NCBI GenBank assembly: GCA_023396115.1
Contig: JAEWXC010000036.1
Location: 1-64,000, forward strand
DNA length: 64,000 nt
Origin: Actinomycetes bacterium
GTDB taxonomy: Bacteria > Actinomycetota > Actinomycetes > Propionibacteriales > Nocardioidaceae
Direction of reading: 5' to 3'
Shown: positions 19,493-27,973 of the stretch, piece by piece
Layout of the letters: every line of letters starts with the position of its first letter
Numbering within the stretch: the first letter of the stretch is position 1
Notes under the pieces: model-generated
The model's database searches: none
What the model saw: the letters and a program-made list of their open reading frames with translations, nothing else
What the model was told of the DNA's origin: nothing
Program-made: the position numbers and the translations under genes

Positions 19493-20674
19493 TCACGCCT
19501 TCTTCGACTCGCGGGGGAGGCCGAGGATGCGCTCGGCCACGATGTTGCGCTGGATCTGGTTGGTGCCCGCGTAGATCGGACCGCCGAGGGCGAACAGGTA
19601 GTCGCTGACCCAGCGACCGTCCGCCACGGCACCCTCGCCGACGACCTCGGCCTCGGGGCCGATCAGGGCCAGGGCGGTCTCGTGCAGGTCCACGTCCAGC
19701 TCGGACCAGAAGAGTTTGTTGACCGAGCCGTCGGCGCCCATGTCGCCACCGTCGGCCAGCTTGTTCACGGTGCCCCAGGTGTAGAGCCGGTAGGCCTCGG
19801 CCTTGATCCAGGCGTCGACGACCTGATCGCGCAGGTGCGGGTTGCCCGCGCCGGTGTCCTTCCACAGGTCCAGCAGCCGCTCGGCGGGAGCGATGAACCG
19901 GCCGGGCGCGCGCAGCGAGAGGCCACGCTCGTTGCCGGCGGTGCTCATCGCGACCTTCCAGCCCTGGCCGACCCCACCGAGCACGTCGGCGTCGGGGACG
20001 AAGACGTCGTCGAAGAAGACCTCGGCGAACGACGGGTCACCGTCGAGCTGCTCGATCGGGCGGACCGTGATGCCCTCGGCGTCGAGCGGGAACAGGAAGT
20101 AGGTCAGACCCGCGTGGCGCTGCGCCTCGGGGTCGGAGCGGAACAGGCCGAAGCCCCAGTCGGCGAACGGGGCACGCGAGGACCAGATCTTCTGGCCGCT
20201 CAGGCGCCAGCCGCCGCGCTCGTCGTCGCGGACCGCCTTGGACCGGATCCCGGCCAGGTCGGAGCCGGCCTCCGGCTCGGACCAGCACTGCGCCCAGACC
20301 AGCGAGCCGTCGGTCATCGGCTTCATGAAACGCGACTTCTGGTCGTCGGTGCCGTGGTCGAACAGGATCGGGGCCAGCAGCGAGATGCCGTTCTGGGTGA
20401 TCCGGGTGGGGGTGCCGGCGAGGTAGTACTCCTCCTCGAAGATCACCCACTCCACCAGCGAGCAGTCGCGGCCGTTGTACTCGGCCGGCCAGGCCACCAC
20501 CGACCACTTGTCGGCGGCCATCGTGGCCTCCCAGGCACGGTGCGCGACCGCACCCTCGGGGGTGTCCATCGAGGGCAGGCGGCCCGGGTTGTGCTCGGCC
20601 AGCCAGGCCCGGACCTCGGCGCGGAACGCCTGCTCGGACTCGGTGAACTCGAGGCTGTTCGACTCGGCGGTCAT
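19493..20674 (-). CDS. fadE31: Acyl-CoA dehydrogenase, FadE31-like
   Basis: A 393-residue full-length acyl-CoA dehydrogenase (EQAFRAEVRAWLAEH; AQCWSEPEAGSDLA; GQKIWSSRAPFADWGFGLFR; C-terminal TNQIQRNIVAERILGLP). Its middle section matches what I recall of mycobacterial FadE31 (IWSSRAPFG, GFGLFRSDP, AAQRHxGLTYF). The ATG overlaps the stop of the upstream hydratase gene by ATGA. As the large subunit it would pair with the two smaller genes that follow. Usual FAD and acyl-CoA binding motifs are intact. Confidence 0.9.
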   Translation of the reverse strand: MTAESNSLEFTESEQAFRAEVRAWLAEHNPGRLPSMDTPEGAVAHRAWEATMAADKWSVVAWPAEYNGRDCSLVEWVIFEEEYYLAGTPTRITQNGISLLAPILFDHGTDDQKSRFMKPMTDGSLVWAQCWSEPEAGSDLAGIRSKAVRDDERGGWRLSGQKIWSSRAPFADWGFGLFRSDPEAQRHAGLTYFLFPLDAEGITVRPIEQLDGDPSFAEVFFDDVFVPDADVLGGVGQGWKVAMSTAGNERGLSLRAPGRFIAPAERLLDLWKDTGAGNPHLRDQVVDAWIKAEAYRLYTWGTVNKLADGGDMGADGSVNKLFWSELDVDLHETALALIGPEAEVVGEGAVADGRWVSDYLFALGGPIYAGTNQIQRNIVAERILGLPRESKKA

Positions 20675-21588
20675 GCGTTCCCTGCCTTCTCGGTGCTGGT
20701 GGGGTGCTGCTTGTTGCCCGCGGCCATGTCGCGGGCGCCCAGGCCGGCGAGCGAGTCGCGGCCGACCTCGGCGTTGTGGGCGTGCGCGGCGTGGTGCAAC
20801 CCGAAGACCGAGTCCACCGCGTTGCGCAACCCGATGATCTCCTCGGCCTGGTTGACGGCCTTCTTGCTCAGCATCAGGCCCAGCGTCGGCATCTGGACCA
20901 TCTGGGCGGCCAGGTCCATCACGGTCTGCTCGAGCTCCTCGCGCGGCACGACGTGGTTGACCATGCCGAGCTTCTCGGCGCGCTCGGCGGAGAACCGGCC
21001 GCCGGTGAAGAGGAACTCCTTGGCCGCGCGAGGGTTCATCGCGAACGGGTGGGCGAACCACTCCACGCCGGGGATGCCCATCCGGGCGACCGGGTCGGCG
21101 AAGAACGCGTCGTCGCTGGCCACGATGAAGTCGCACGACCAGGCCAGCATCAGTCCGCCGGAGATGCAGGCGCCCTGCACCATCGCGATCATCGGCTTGG
21201 GGATCTCGCGCCAGCGGCGCACCATGCCGGTGTAGACCTCCGACTCGCGGGCGAACCGGGAGTCCAGCCCCTCACGGTCGGTGTGGTCCCACCAGATGAC
21301 GGCCTTGCGCTCGAACGACTCGGTGTGGTCGCGACCCGGCGTGCCGATGTCGTGGCCGGCCGAGAAGTGCTTGCCGTTGCCGGCCAGCACGATCACCTTC
21401 ACGTCGTCGTCGTTGACCGCCCGGGTGAAGTAGTGGTCCAGGGCGTAGGTGACCTTGGAGTTCTGGGCGTTGCGGAACGTGGGCCGGTTGACCGTGACCA
21501 CGGCGACGTGGTCACGCACCTCGTAGGTGACGACCGGGCCGTCGGCGTCCTCGGCGACGGTGAACCCGTGGGTGGTGGGGTGTTCCAC
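20671..21588 (-). CDS. Enoyl-CoA hydratase/isomerase-family protein
   Basis: A 305-residue crotonase-fold protein (VAVVTVNRPTFRNAQNS; oxyanion-hole segment LAGNGKHFSAGHDIG and GACISGGLMLAWSCDF). GTG start at 21588 is supported by the upstream GAAGGGAGACGG and by the start of the family fold; an upstream ATG is in a poor context. It is longer than EchA20 (about 247) and looks more like the EchA13 type, so I do not assign it to EchA20. It heads the operon with three fadE genes and has the KstR2 palindrome about 75 bp upstream. Probably hydrates an enoyl-CoA made by the FadE enzymes. Confidence 0.85.
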   Translation of the reverse strand: MEHPTTHGFTVAEDADGPVVTYEVRDHVAVVTVNRPTFRNAQNSKVTYALDHYFTRAVNDDDVKVIVLAGNGKHFSAGHDIGTPGRDHTESFERKAVIWWDHTDREGLDSRFARESEVYTGMVRRWREIPKPMIAMVQGACISGGLMLAWSCDFIVASDDAFFADPVARMGIPGVEWFAHPFAMNPRAAKEFLFTGGRFSAERAEKLGMVNHVVPREELEQTVMDLAAQMVQMPTLGLMLSKKAVNQAEEIIGLRNAVDSVFGLHHAAHAHNAEVGRDSLAGLGARDMAAGNKQHPTSTEKAGNA

Positions 21589-21663
21589 TGCCGTCTCCCT
21601 TCGCTGGCTCGCGCTCCGGGGTTGGCGCGGCAGCTGTCCCACGGAGTCGTTCGGAGGTTACCA

Positions 21664-21677
21664 AACAAGTGCTTGGT
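21664..21677. promoter_or_regulatory. KstR2-type operator in the fadE30/echA divergent region
   Basis: AACAAGTGCTTGGT fits the published KstR2 consensus AnCAAGnnCTTGnT (from memory) at every fixed position, within a longer symmetrical stretch ACCAAAC...TTTGGT. It lies in the 190-bp space between the hydratase (minus) and FadE30 (plus) starts, so one site could repress both operons. This ties the locus to the kstR2 gene at 99-683. Confidence 0.85.
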
Positions 21678-21778
21678 TTGGTACTGTCGCGTCCTGACAG
21701 GAAGGACCCCGCGCAGGGGACGGCGGACCGGTGGCACCGGCCCCCGCACCCACCCGCGGAGCGTGTGAGGAGAAGCCG

Positions 21779-22966
21779 GTGGACCTGACCTATTCGCCCG
21801 AGGACGAGGCCTTCCGCGCCGAGGTCCGGGCGTGGCTGAACGACAACCTCGTCGGAGAGTTCGCCGAGATCAAGGGCATGGGCGGCACCGGCCGCGAGCA
21901 CGAGGCCCACGAGGAGCGGCTCGCCTGGAACCAGCACATGGCACGCGAGGGGTGGACCTGCCTGGGCTGGGCTCCCGAGCACGGCGGCCGCGGCCTGAGC
22001 CTGTTCCAGCAGGTGATCTGGTACGAGGAGTACGCCCGCGCCAACGCCCCGGCCGGCGTCAACCACCTCGGCGAGACCCTGCTCGGTCCCACCCTGATCG
22101 CCCTGGGCACCCAGGAGCAGAAGGACCGCTTCCTGCCCGGCATCCGCAACGTCACCGAGCTGTGGTGCCAGGGCTACTCCGAGCCCGGCGCCGGTTCCGA
22201 CCTGGCCGGGGTCCGCACCAAGGCCCGGCTCGAGGGTGACGAGTGGGTCGTCGACGGCCAGAAGGTCTGGACCTCCCTGGCCCAGCACGCCCAGTGGTGC
22301 TTCGTGGTCGCCCGGACCGAGGCCGGCTCGCGCCGCCACGCCGGCCTGAGCTACCTGCTGGTGCCGATGGACCAGCCCGGCGTCGAGATCCGCCCGATCG
22401 AGCAGCTCACCGCCACCAGCGAGTTCAACGAGGTCTTCTTCGACGGTGCCCGCACCGCTGCCGACCTGGTCGTCGGTGAGCCCGGCAAGGGCTGGGGTGT
22501 CGCGATGGCCACCCTCGGCTTCGAGCGCGGCACCTCCACCGTCGGCCAGCAGATCGGCTACGCCCGCGAACTGGACGGCATCATCGCCACCGCCAAGGCC
22601 AACGGCACCTTCGACGACCCGGTGATCCGCGACCGGATCGCCACCGCCAAGGTCGGCCTGGAGGCGATGCGGGTGCACGCCCTGCGCACCCTGAGCGCCT
22701 ACGACTCCCAGGCCCCCGGCCAGGAGGCCGCCGCCAGCGCCTCGAAGCTGCTGTGGGCCAACTGGCACCGCGACCTGGGCGAGCTCGCCATGACCGTCCA
22801 GGGCGGCGCCAGCCTGACCGTCGGGCCCGACTACGGCCTCGACGAGCAGCAGACCGTCTTCCTCTTCTCCCGCGCGGACACGCTGTACGGCGGTTCGAAC
22901 GAGATCCAGCGCAACATCATCGCCGAGCGCGTGCTCGGCCTCCCGAAGGAGCCCCGCCCCGCATGA
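21779..22966 (+). CDS. fadE30: Acyl-CoA dehydrogenase FadE30 (HIP-CoA catabolism)
   Basis: A 395-residue acyl-CoA dehydrogenase. Start GTG at 21779 follows GTGAGGAGAA at a good distance and matches the family beginning (YSPEDEAFRAEVRAWLND). Signature parts: GTGREHEAHEERLAWNQ, ELWCQGYSEPGAGSDLA, GQKVWTSLAQHAQWCFV and GGSNEIQRNIIAERVLGLP. These match mycobacterial FadE30 as I remember it. FadE30 dehydrogenates the propionyl side chain CoA ester of HIP derivatives. It is first in fadE30-ipdF-fadA6, under the KstR2 operator. ATGA overlap with the next gene. Confidence 0.92.
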   Translation: MDLTYSPEDEAFRAEVRAWLNDNLVGEFAEIKGMGGTGREHEAHEERLAWNQHMAREGWTCLGWAPEHGGRGLSLFQQVIWYEEYARANAPAGVNHLGETLLGPTLIALGTQEQKDRFLPGIRNVTELWCQGYSEPGAGSDLAGVRTKARLEGDEWVVDGQKVWTSLAQHAQWCFVVARTEAGSRRHAGLSYLLVPMDQPGVEIRPIEQLTATSEFNEVFFDGARTAADLVVGEPGKGWGVAMATLGFERGTSTVGQQIGYARELDGIIATAKANGTFDDPVIRDRIATAKVGLEAMRVHALRTLSAYDSQAPGQEAAASASKLLWANWHRDLGELAMTVQGGASLTVGPDYGLDEQQTVFLFSRADTLYGGSNEIQRNIIAERVLGLPKEPRPA

Positions 22967-23763
22967 GCGCCAAGCCCGAACAGCCCACCCCCGACTACGT
23001 CCCCGGCCACGACCTGCTGGCCGGCAAGGTGGTCGTCGTGACCGCCGCCGCCGGTGCCGGCATCGGTGCCGCCGTGGCCCGCAAGGTGCTGGAGGAGGGC
23101 TGCAAGGCCGTCGTCATCTCCGACACCCACGAGCGCCGGCTGGCCGAGTCGCACGAGGCCCTGGCCGCCGAGTTCGGCGCCGAGCGGGTCGCCTCGATCG
23201 TGTGCAACGTGACCAAGGAGGACGACGTGGTCGCCCTCTACGAGACCGCCGAGCAGTTCGGTGGCGTCGACGTGGCGATCAACAACGCCGGCCTGGGCGG
23301 CACCAACGACATCCTCGAGATGCCCGACGAGACCTGGAACCTGGTCCTCGACATCACCCTGACCGGCACCATGCGCTGCATCCGCGAGGCCGGCAAGCGC
23401 TTCGTGGCCGCCGGCAAGAAGGGCGTCATCGTCAACAACTCCTCGGTGATCGGCTGGCGCTTCCAGGACGGCCAGTCCCACTACGCCGCGGCCAAGGCTG
23501 GTGTGAAGGCGCTGACCCGCTCCGCCGCCGCCGACCTGGCCCAGTACGGCATCCGGGTCAACGCGGTCTCGCCGTCGCTGGCGATGCACCCGTTCCTGGA
23601 GAAGGTGACCAGCCCCGAGCTGCTCGCCGAGCTCAAGGGCAAGGAGGCCTTCGGCCGCGCCGCCGCCCCGTGGGAGATCGCCAACGTCATGGTCTTCCTG
23701 GCCAGCGACTACTCCTCCTACATGACCGGCGAGGTCCTCGCCGTCTCCTCCCAGCACGCCTGA
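22963..23763 (+). CDS. ipdF: Short-chain dehydrogenase IpdF-like (HIP-CoA pathway)
   Basis: A 266-residue SDR: nucleotide site VVTAAAGAGIGAA, NNAGLGG, catalytic Ser-Tyr-Lys with SSVIGWRFQDG then YAAAKAG, and the C-terminal SSYMTGEVLAVSSQHA. The cofactor pocket ISDTHERRL (Asp) suggests NAD preference. The sequence around VIVNNSS, GWR and the end HxSS match IpdF (Rv3559c), which oxidises the 5-hydroxyl of a HIP-CoA intermediate. Coupled to fadE30 by ATGA overlap. Confidence 0.9.
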   Translation: MSAKPEQPTPDYVPGHDLLAGKVVVVTAAAGAGIGAAVARKVLEEGCKAVVISDTHERRLAESHEALAAEFGAERVASIVCNVTKEDDVVALYETAEQFGGVDVAINNAGLGGTNDILEMPDETWNLVLDITLTGTMRCIREAGKRFVAAGKKGVIVNNSSVIGWRFQDGQSHYAAAKAGVKALTRSAAADLAQYGIRVNAVSPSLAMHPFLEKVTSPELLAELKGKEAFGRAAAPWEIANVMVFLASDYSSYMTGEVLAVSSQHA

Positions 23764-23839
23764 TCCACTCCCGGTGGTTTCGAGCTCGTCCCCGGTGGTC
23801 GAGACCCCCGCGCATCCATCTCAACGAAGGAGTTCCGAC

Positions 23840-25009
23840 ATGGCTGAGGCCTACATCGTCGACGCCGTCCGCACCCCGGTCGGCAAGCGCGGCGGCTCGC
23901 TCGCGTCCATGCACTCCGCCGACCTCGGCGGCCACGTGCTCAAGTCCCTGGTCGAGCGGACCGGCGTGGACGCCGGTGCCGTGGACGACGTGATCATGGG
24001 CTGCTGCGACACCATCGGCTCGCAGGCCGGCGACGTCGCCCGCACCGCCTGGCTGGTCGCGGGTCTGCCCGACCACGTGCCCGGCGTGACCATCGACCGC
24101 CAGTGCGGCTCCTCGCAGCAGTCGGTCCACTTCGCCGCCCAGGGCGTCATGAGCGGCACCCAGGACCTGGTCGTGGCCGGTGGCCTGCAGAACATGTCCG
24201 CGATCCCGATCTCGGCGGCGATGCTGGTGGCCGACCAGTACGGCTTCACCACCCCGTTCGCGGAGTCCCCGGGCTGGAACGCCCGCTACGGCGACGTGCC
24301 GGTCAGCCAGTTCGCCTCGGCGGACATGATCGCCAAGAAGTGGAACACCACCCGCGAGGAGATGGAGGAGTTCGCGCTCGCCTCGCACCAGCGCGCCTTC
24401 ACCGCCATCGCCGAGGGCCGGTTCGAGAACGAGATCGCGCCGGTCACCCTGGCCGACGGCACGGTCTTCACCACCGACGAGTGCCCGCGCCAGACCTCGC
24501 TGGAGAAGATGGCCGGCCTGAACCCGCTGGAGGAGGGCTCCTGGATCACCGCGGGCGTCGCCTCGCAGATCTGCGACGGCGCCTCGGCGATGCTGATCGC
24601 CTCCGAGCAGGGCGTCAAGGACCACAACCTGACCCCGCGCGCCCGGATCCACCACCTGTCGGTGCGCGGCGACGACCCGATCTGGATGCTCACCGGCCCG
24701 ATCAACGCCACCAAGCACGCCCTGGCCAAGGCCGGGATGAGCGTCGACGACATCGACCTGTTCGAGTGCAACGAGGCCTTCGCCTCGGTGGTGCTGGCCT
24801 GGATGAAGGAGACCGGCGCCCCGCACGAGAAGGTCAACGTCAACGGCGGCGGCATCGCCCTGGGCCACCCGATCGGCGCCACCGGCACCCGTCTGATGAC
24901 CACCATGCTCAACGAGCTCGAGCGCACCGGCGGCCGCTTCGGCCTGCAGACCATGTGCGAGGGCGGCGGCCAGGCCAACGTCACCATCATCGAGCGCCTG
25001 GACGCCTGA
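23840..25009 (+). CDS. fadA6: Thiolase FadA6-like
   Basis: A 389-residue thiolase. Nucleophile Cys 89 (TIDRQCGSSQQS), the His in NGGGIALGHPIGATGTR and the C-terminal Cys in QTMCEGGGQANV are all present. In the KstR2 pathway FadA6 cleaves the CoA ester produced after ring C opening. ATG start at 23840 after AAGGAG. It follows ipdF by 76 bp and ends at a strong terminator. Closely related acetyl-CoA acetyltransferases exist, but the operon context supports FadA6. Confidence 0.9.
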   Translation: MAEAYIVDAVRTPVGKRGGSLASMHSADLGGHVLKSLVERTGVDAGAVDDVIMGCCDTIGSQAGDVARTAWLVAGLPDHVPGVTIDRQCGSSQQSVHFAAQGVMSGTQDLVVAGGLQNMSAIPISAAMLVADQYGFTTPFAESPGWNARYGDVPVSQFASADMIAKKWNTTREEMEEFALASHQRAFTAIAEGRFENEIAPVTLADGTVFTTDECPRQTSLEKMAGLNPLEEGSWITAGVASQICDGASAMLIASEQGVKDHNLTPRARIHHLSVRGDDPIWMLTGPINATKHALAKAGMSVDDIDLFECNEAFASVVLAWMKETGAPHEKVNVNGGGIALGHPIGATGTRLMTTMLNELERTGGRFGLQTMCEGGGQANVTIIERLDA

Positions 25010-25028
25010 CGGTTTCGTACACCGACGT

Positions 25029-25077
25029 ACACAACCCCCGGAACCGGCCCGAAAGGGTCGCCTTCCGGGGGTTGTGT
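25029..25077 (+). terminator. Strong hairpin after fadA6
   Basis: ACACAACCCCCGGAA and TTCCGGGGGTTGTGT pair perfectly over 15 bp around a 19-nt loop, 20 bp after the fadA6 stop. The 3' arm overlaps the first possible start codon of the next gene (GTG at 25074). Confidence 0.85.
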
Positions 25078-25553
25078 CATTCCGTGTACGTGCCGCGTCA
25101 GCCCGGCAGTGGGGCGTGCCGCGCTGGCTGTCCGTGCTGGCGGGGATGTCGGCGGTCGGGTTCGTCGCCCTGGTCGCGACCCCCAGCCACCGGGCGCTGG
25201 ACTCGAGCGAGGCCGGGAGCTTCGTGTGGTCCGTGCGGCTGCCCAGCCTGCGCGACCTGGTGGTCTTCACCGAGCTGGGCCTGAACATCTGGATCGCGGT
25301 GCCGATGGGCCTGTTCGGCGTGCCGCTCGGCCGCTGTGTGGCCAGGTTCTGGCCGGTCGTGGTGGCCGCGCTGGTGCCACTGGGGTGCGAGCTGCTGCAG
25401 TGGGCGGTCCCCTCGATGGCGCGGGTCGGGTTCCAGTTCTCGGACCTGGCCGCGAACTGGACCGGGGTGCTGTGCGGCGCGCTGCTGGGGCTGCTGGTCC
25501 TCCGGTTCGGGCCGCGGCGTCGGGCTGCCCCCGAGATCGCCCCTGCCCGGTGA
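25074..25553 (+). CDS. VanZ-like family membrane protein
   Basis: Up to 159 residues with four hydrophobic segments (VLAGMSAVGFVALV; LNIWIAVPMGLFGV; WPVVVAALVPLG; GVLCGALLGLLVL) and the VanZ-type pattern LVPLGCELLQ with R..FQFSDLAAN. The start is doubtful: the GTG at 25074 lies in the terminator stem; the ATG at 25146 would give a shorter 4-helix version. Monocistronic. The VanZ-like fold's function outside teicoplanin resistance is not known. Confidence 0.7.
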   Translation: MSFRVRAASARQWGVPRWLSVLAGMSAVGFVALVATPSHRALDSSEAGSFVWSVRLPSLRDLVVFTELGLNIWIAVPMGLFGVPLGRCVARFWPVVVAALVPLGCELLQWAVPSMARVGFQFSDLAANWTGVLCGALLGLLVLRFGPRRRAAPEIAPAR

Positions 25554-25659
25554 CCTGTCGCTGATCGGTGGCTGGTTGGTGGCGCCCGAGACCCCTCCAG
25601 CCATCGGCATACGCGACGCGGGGGTTGTCCGTCCCCCTCGGCCGAGCCAGTGTGGAGGG

Positions 25660-26799
25660 ATGAGCACCGAACGCATCGTCATCGTCGGAGCAGGGCTCGC
25701 GGGCGGCAACGCCGCCGTGGAGCTGCGTGAACAGGGCTTCTCGGGGCCGGTCACGGTCCTGGGTGCCGAGCAGCACCCGCCCTACGAACGACCCCCACTC
25801 TCCAAGGGGATGCTGCTGGGGGAGGAGGACGCCGCCGACACCCTGGTCGAACCCGACGCGTGGTGGGCCGAGCACGACGTCGACCTGCGGACCGGCGTCG
25901 AGGTCGCCGGGATCGACACCGCTGCCCGGCAGGTGCAGCTGGCCGACGGTCCGCTGGAGTACGCCAGCCTCATCCTGGCCACCGGGTCCGAACCCCGCAC
26001 GCTGCCCGCGCTGGCCGAGGCCGGGATCGCCTCGACCCCGCTGCGCACCCTGGAGCAGAGCCGCCGCATCGTCGACGCGCTGAGGCCGGGCGCGAAGGTC
26101 GCGATCGTCGGCGCCGGCTGGATCGGTCTGGAGGTCGCTGCGGCGGCCCGGAACGCCGAGGCGCAGGTGAGCGTCTTCGAGCAGGCGCCGCTGCCGCTGC
26201 TCGGGGTGCTCGGGCCCGAGGTGGCCTCGCTCTTCGCCGACCTGCACCGCGCGCACGACGTGGACCTGCGGCTGGGCACAGCCGTCTCCCCGCAGGAACT
26301 CGCCGGACACGACCTGGTGGTGGTCGGGATCGGGGCCGCGCCGCGCACCGGGCTGGCCGAGGCCGCCGGGCTGGGGGTCTCCAACGGCGTGCTGGTCGAC
26401 GAGCAGCTGCGCACCGGTGACCCGCACGTGCTCGCGGCCGGCGACATCGCCAACCACCTGCACCCCCGCTTCGGCCGGATCCGGGTGGAGCACTGGGACA
26501 ACGCCCGCGAGCAGGGCAGGGTCGCGGCCCGCAACGCCCTGGCCGGACCGGGTGCCGGTGAGGTCTACGACCGGGTGCCGTACTTCTTCACCGACCAGTA
26601 CGACCTGGGCATGGAGTACGTGGGCCACGTCGGCGCCGAGGGGTACGACCGGGTCGACCTGGAGGGCGACACCGACCTGGCCGCCGGGGGAGCCCTGCGC
26701 GCCTTCTGGGTCCGGGACGGCGAGGTGGTCGCGGCCATGCAGGCCAACGACTGGGACTACTCCGAGGAGCTCCGCTCGGTCGTCGGCTCCCGCCGCTGA
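25660..26799 (+). CDS. FAD-dependent ferredoxin/rubredoxin reductase-like oxidoreductase
   Basis: A 379-residue two-dinucleotide-fold reductase: FAD motif IVGAGLAGGNAAV, PYERPPLSKGM, ATGSEPR, NAD(P) motif IVGAGWIGLEVA, VLAAGDIAN and the C-terminal dimer/active region with VEHWDNAREQG and TDQYDLGMEYVG. Family members transfer electrons from NAD(P)H to ferredoxin or rubredoxin for monooxygenases. ATG at 25660 with GGAGGG upstream. No partner P450 or ferredoxin gene is adjacent. Lying within the steroid region, a role with a steroid oxygenase is possible but not shown. Confidence 0.9.
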   Translation: MSTERIVIVGAGLAGGNAAVELREQGFSGPVTVLGAEQHPPYERPPLSKGMLLGEEDAADTLVEPDAWWAEHDVDLRTGVEVAGIDTAARQVQLADGPLEYASLILATGSEPRTLPALAEAGIASTPLRTLEQSRRIVDALRPGAKVAIVGAGWIGLEVAAAARNAEAQVSVFEQAPLPLLGVLGPEVASLFADLHRAHDVDLRLGTAVSPQELAGHDLVVVGIGAAPRTGLAEAAGLGVSNGVLVDEQLRTGDPHVLAAGDIANHLHPRFGRIRVEHWDNAREQGRVAARNALAGPGAGEVYDRVPYFFTDQYDLGMEYVGHVGAEGYDRVDLEGDTDLAAGGALRAFWVRDGEVVAAMQANDWDYSEELRSVVGSRR

Positions 26800-26813
26800 C
26801 CCCGTCCCAGGCC

Positions 26814-26887
26814 CATGTAACGCGGTGTTGGGGAAGGTTCCCGAGTGGTCTGCGGGGTGGGAAGCCGCCCGGACACCGCGTTGCATG
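26814..26887. repeat. Long stem-loop after the FAD reductase gene
   Basis: CATGTAACGCGGTGT and ACACCGCGTTGCATG are complementary at 14 of 15 positions and enclose a 44-nt loop that itself can fold (GGGAAGGTTCCC). It begins 14 bp after the stop of the oxidoreductase. It could be a terminator or a dispersed hairpin element. Confidence 0.6.
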
Positions 26888-26922
26888 CGGAGAGGGCGGC
26901 GACGGGACGGCACCCCAAACCA

Positions 26923-26936
26923 AACACTTGCTTGGT
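26923..26936. promoter_or_regulatory. Degenerate KstR2-like operator before the SDR gene
   Basis: AACACTTGCTTGGT differs from the perfect operator at 21664-21677 at only two bases, both in the left half-site (CACT for CAAG). It lies about 41 bp before the SDR start. Possibly a weaker site, with the SDR/MaoC genes also in the regulon. Confidence 0.6.
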
Positions 26937-26977
26937 AGTCTCGCGGGGACGCCCCACCGACACAGCAGGAGCACACC

Positions 26978-27859
26978 ATGGGTCTTCTTGACGGACGCAT
27001 CGCCATCGTCACCGGCGCCGGCCGCGGCATCGGCCGCGCACACGCGCTCGAGCTCGCCCGCCAGGGCGCGAAGGTCGTCGTCAACGACTTCGGCGTCTCC
27101 AACCACGGCGAGAAGACCGACTCCCCGGCCCACGACGTGGTCCGCGAGATCGAGGCGATGGGCGGCGAGGCCGTCGTCAACGGCGCCGACGTGGCCGACT
27201 TCGCCCAGGCCGGCGAGATGGTGCAGCAGGCGATCGACACCTTCGGCGGGCTGGACATCCTGGTCAACAACGCCGGCTTCGTCCGCGACCGGATGCTCGT
27301 CAACGCCACCGAGGACGAGTGGGACGCGGTCATCCGCGTGCACATGAAGGGCCACTTCGCCCCGCTGCGCCACGCCGCCGCCTACTGGCGCGCCGAGTCC
27401 AAGGCCGGCAACCAGCGCGTCGCCCGCGTCATCAACACCACCTCCGGTGCGGGCCTGCAGGGCTCCATCGGTCAGGTCGCCTACTCCGCTGCCAAGGGCG
27501 GCATCGCCTCGATGACCCTGGTCGCCGCCGCCGAGCTGGGCCGCGTGGGCGTCACCGTCAACGCCCTGGCCCCGGTCGCCAAGACCCGGATGACCGAGGG
27601 TGCCTTCGACACCTCCGACATGGCGCTGCCCGAGGACAACTCCCCGGTCGTGGCCTGGCTGGCCTCGGAGGAGTCCGGCCACGTCACCGGCCGCGTCTTC
27701 GAGTCCGACGGCGGCAAGCTGACCCTGGAGTCCGGCTGGGCGCACGCCGGCACCCGCGACAAGGGGTCCCGCTGGGAGGCGACCGAGCTGGGCGAGGTCG
27801 TCGACGCCCTGATCGCCGAGAGCCCGGTTCCCGAGCCCGTCTACGGCACCCAGTCCTGA
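26978..27859 (+). CDS. Short-chain dehydrogenase/reductase (Rv3548c-like)
   Basis: A 293-residue SDR: VTGAGRGIGRAHALELA, VVNDFG and VNNAG, then INTTSG, YSAAKGGIA. The C-terminal extension WEATELGEVVDAL is typical of the bacterial 17-beta-HSD4-like group of long-tailed SDRs, so a 3-hydroxyacyl-CoA or hydroxysteroid substrate is likely. It resembles, from memory, Rv3548c of the mycobacterial cholesterol region. A KstR2-like site precedes it. ATG after CAGGAG at 26978. Confidence 0.85.
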   Translation: MGLLDGRIAIVTGAGRGIGRAHALELARQGAKVVVNDFGVSNHGEKTDSPAHDVVREIEAMGGEAVVNGADVADFAQAGEMVQQAIDTFGGLDILVNNAGFVRDRMLVNATEDEWDAVIRVHMKGHFAPLRHAAAYWRAESKAGNQRVARVINTTSGAGLQGSIGQVAYSAAKGGIASMTLVAAAELGRVGVTVNALAPVAKTRMTEGAFDTSDMALPEDNSPVVAWLASEESGHVTGRVFESDGGKLTLESGWAHAGTRDKGSRWEATELGEVVDALIAESPVPEPVYGTQS

Positions 27860-27965
27860 CGCGGGCGTGACGGCGCGTCCCCGGCGTTGCCGGGGGCTCG
27901 CCGATCGCTCCGCTCCTAGATCGGCTTCACCCGCGGCGCCTGGGGGCCGCGCGCGTCATCCCGCG
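27860..27965. repeat. REP-like large imperfect palindrome, copy B1
   Basis: The outer arms CGCGGGCGTGACGGCGCG and CGCGCGCGTCATCCCGCG are nearly complementary, with an inner hairpin GATCGCTCCGCTCCTAGATC. It begins right after the SDR stop. TGACGGCGCGTC and GGCCGCGCGCGTCA are shared with copy A1 near 11 kb, showing one dispersed family. Confidence 0.7.
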
Positions 27966-27973
27966 TCGAGGTG

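Noticed and set aside
20671..21588. EchA20 (ring D hydrolase)
   Set aside because: Too long (305 versus about 247) and the active-site region looks like a longer crotonase subgroup.
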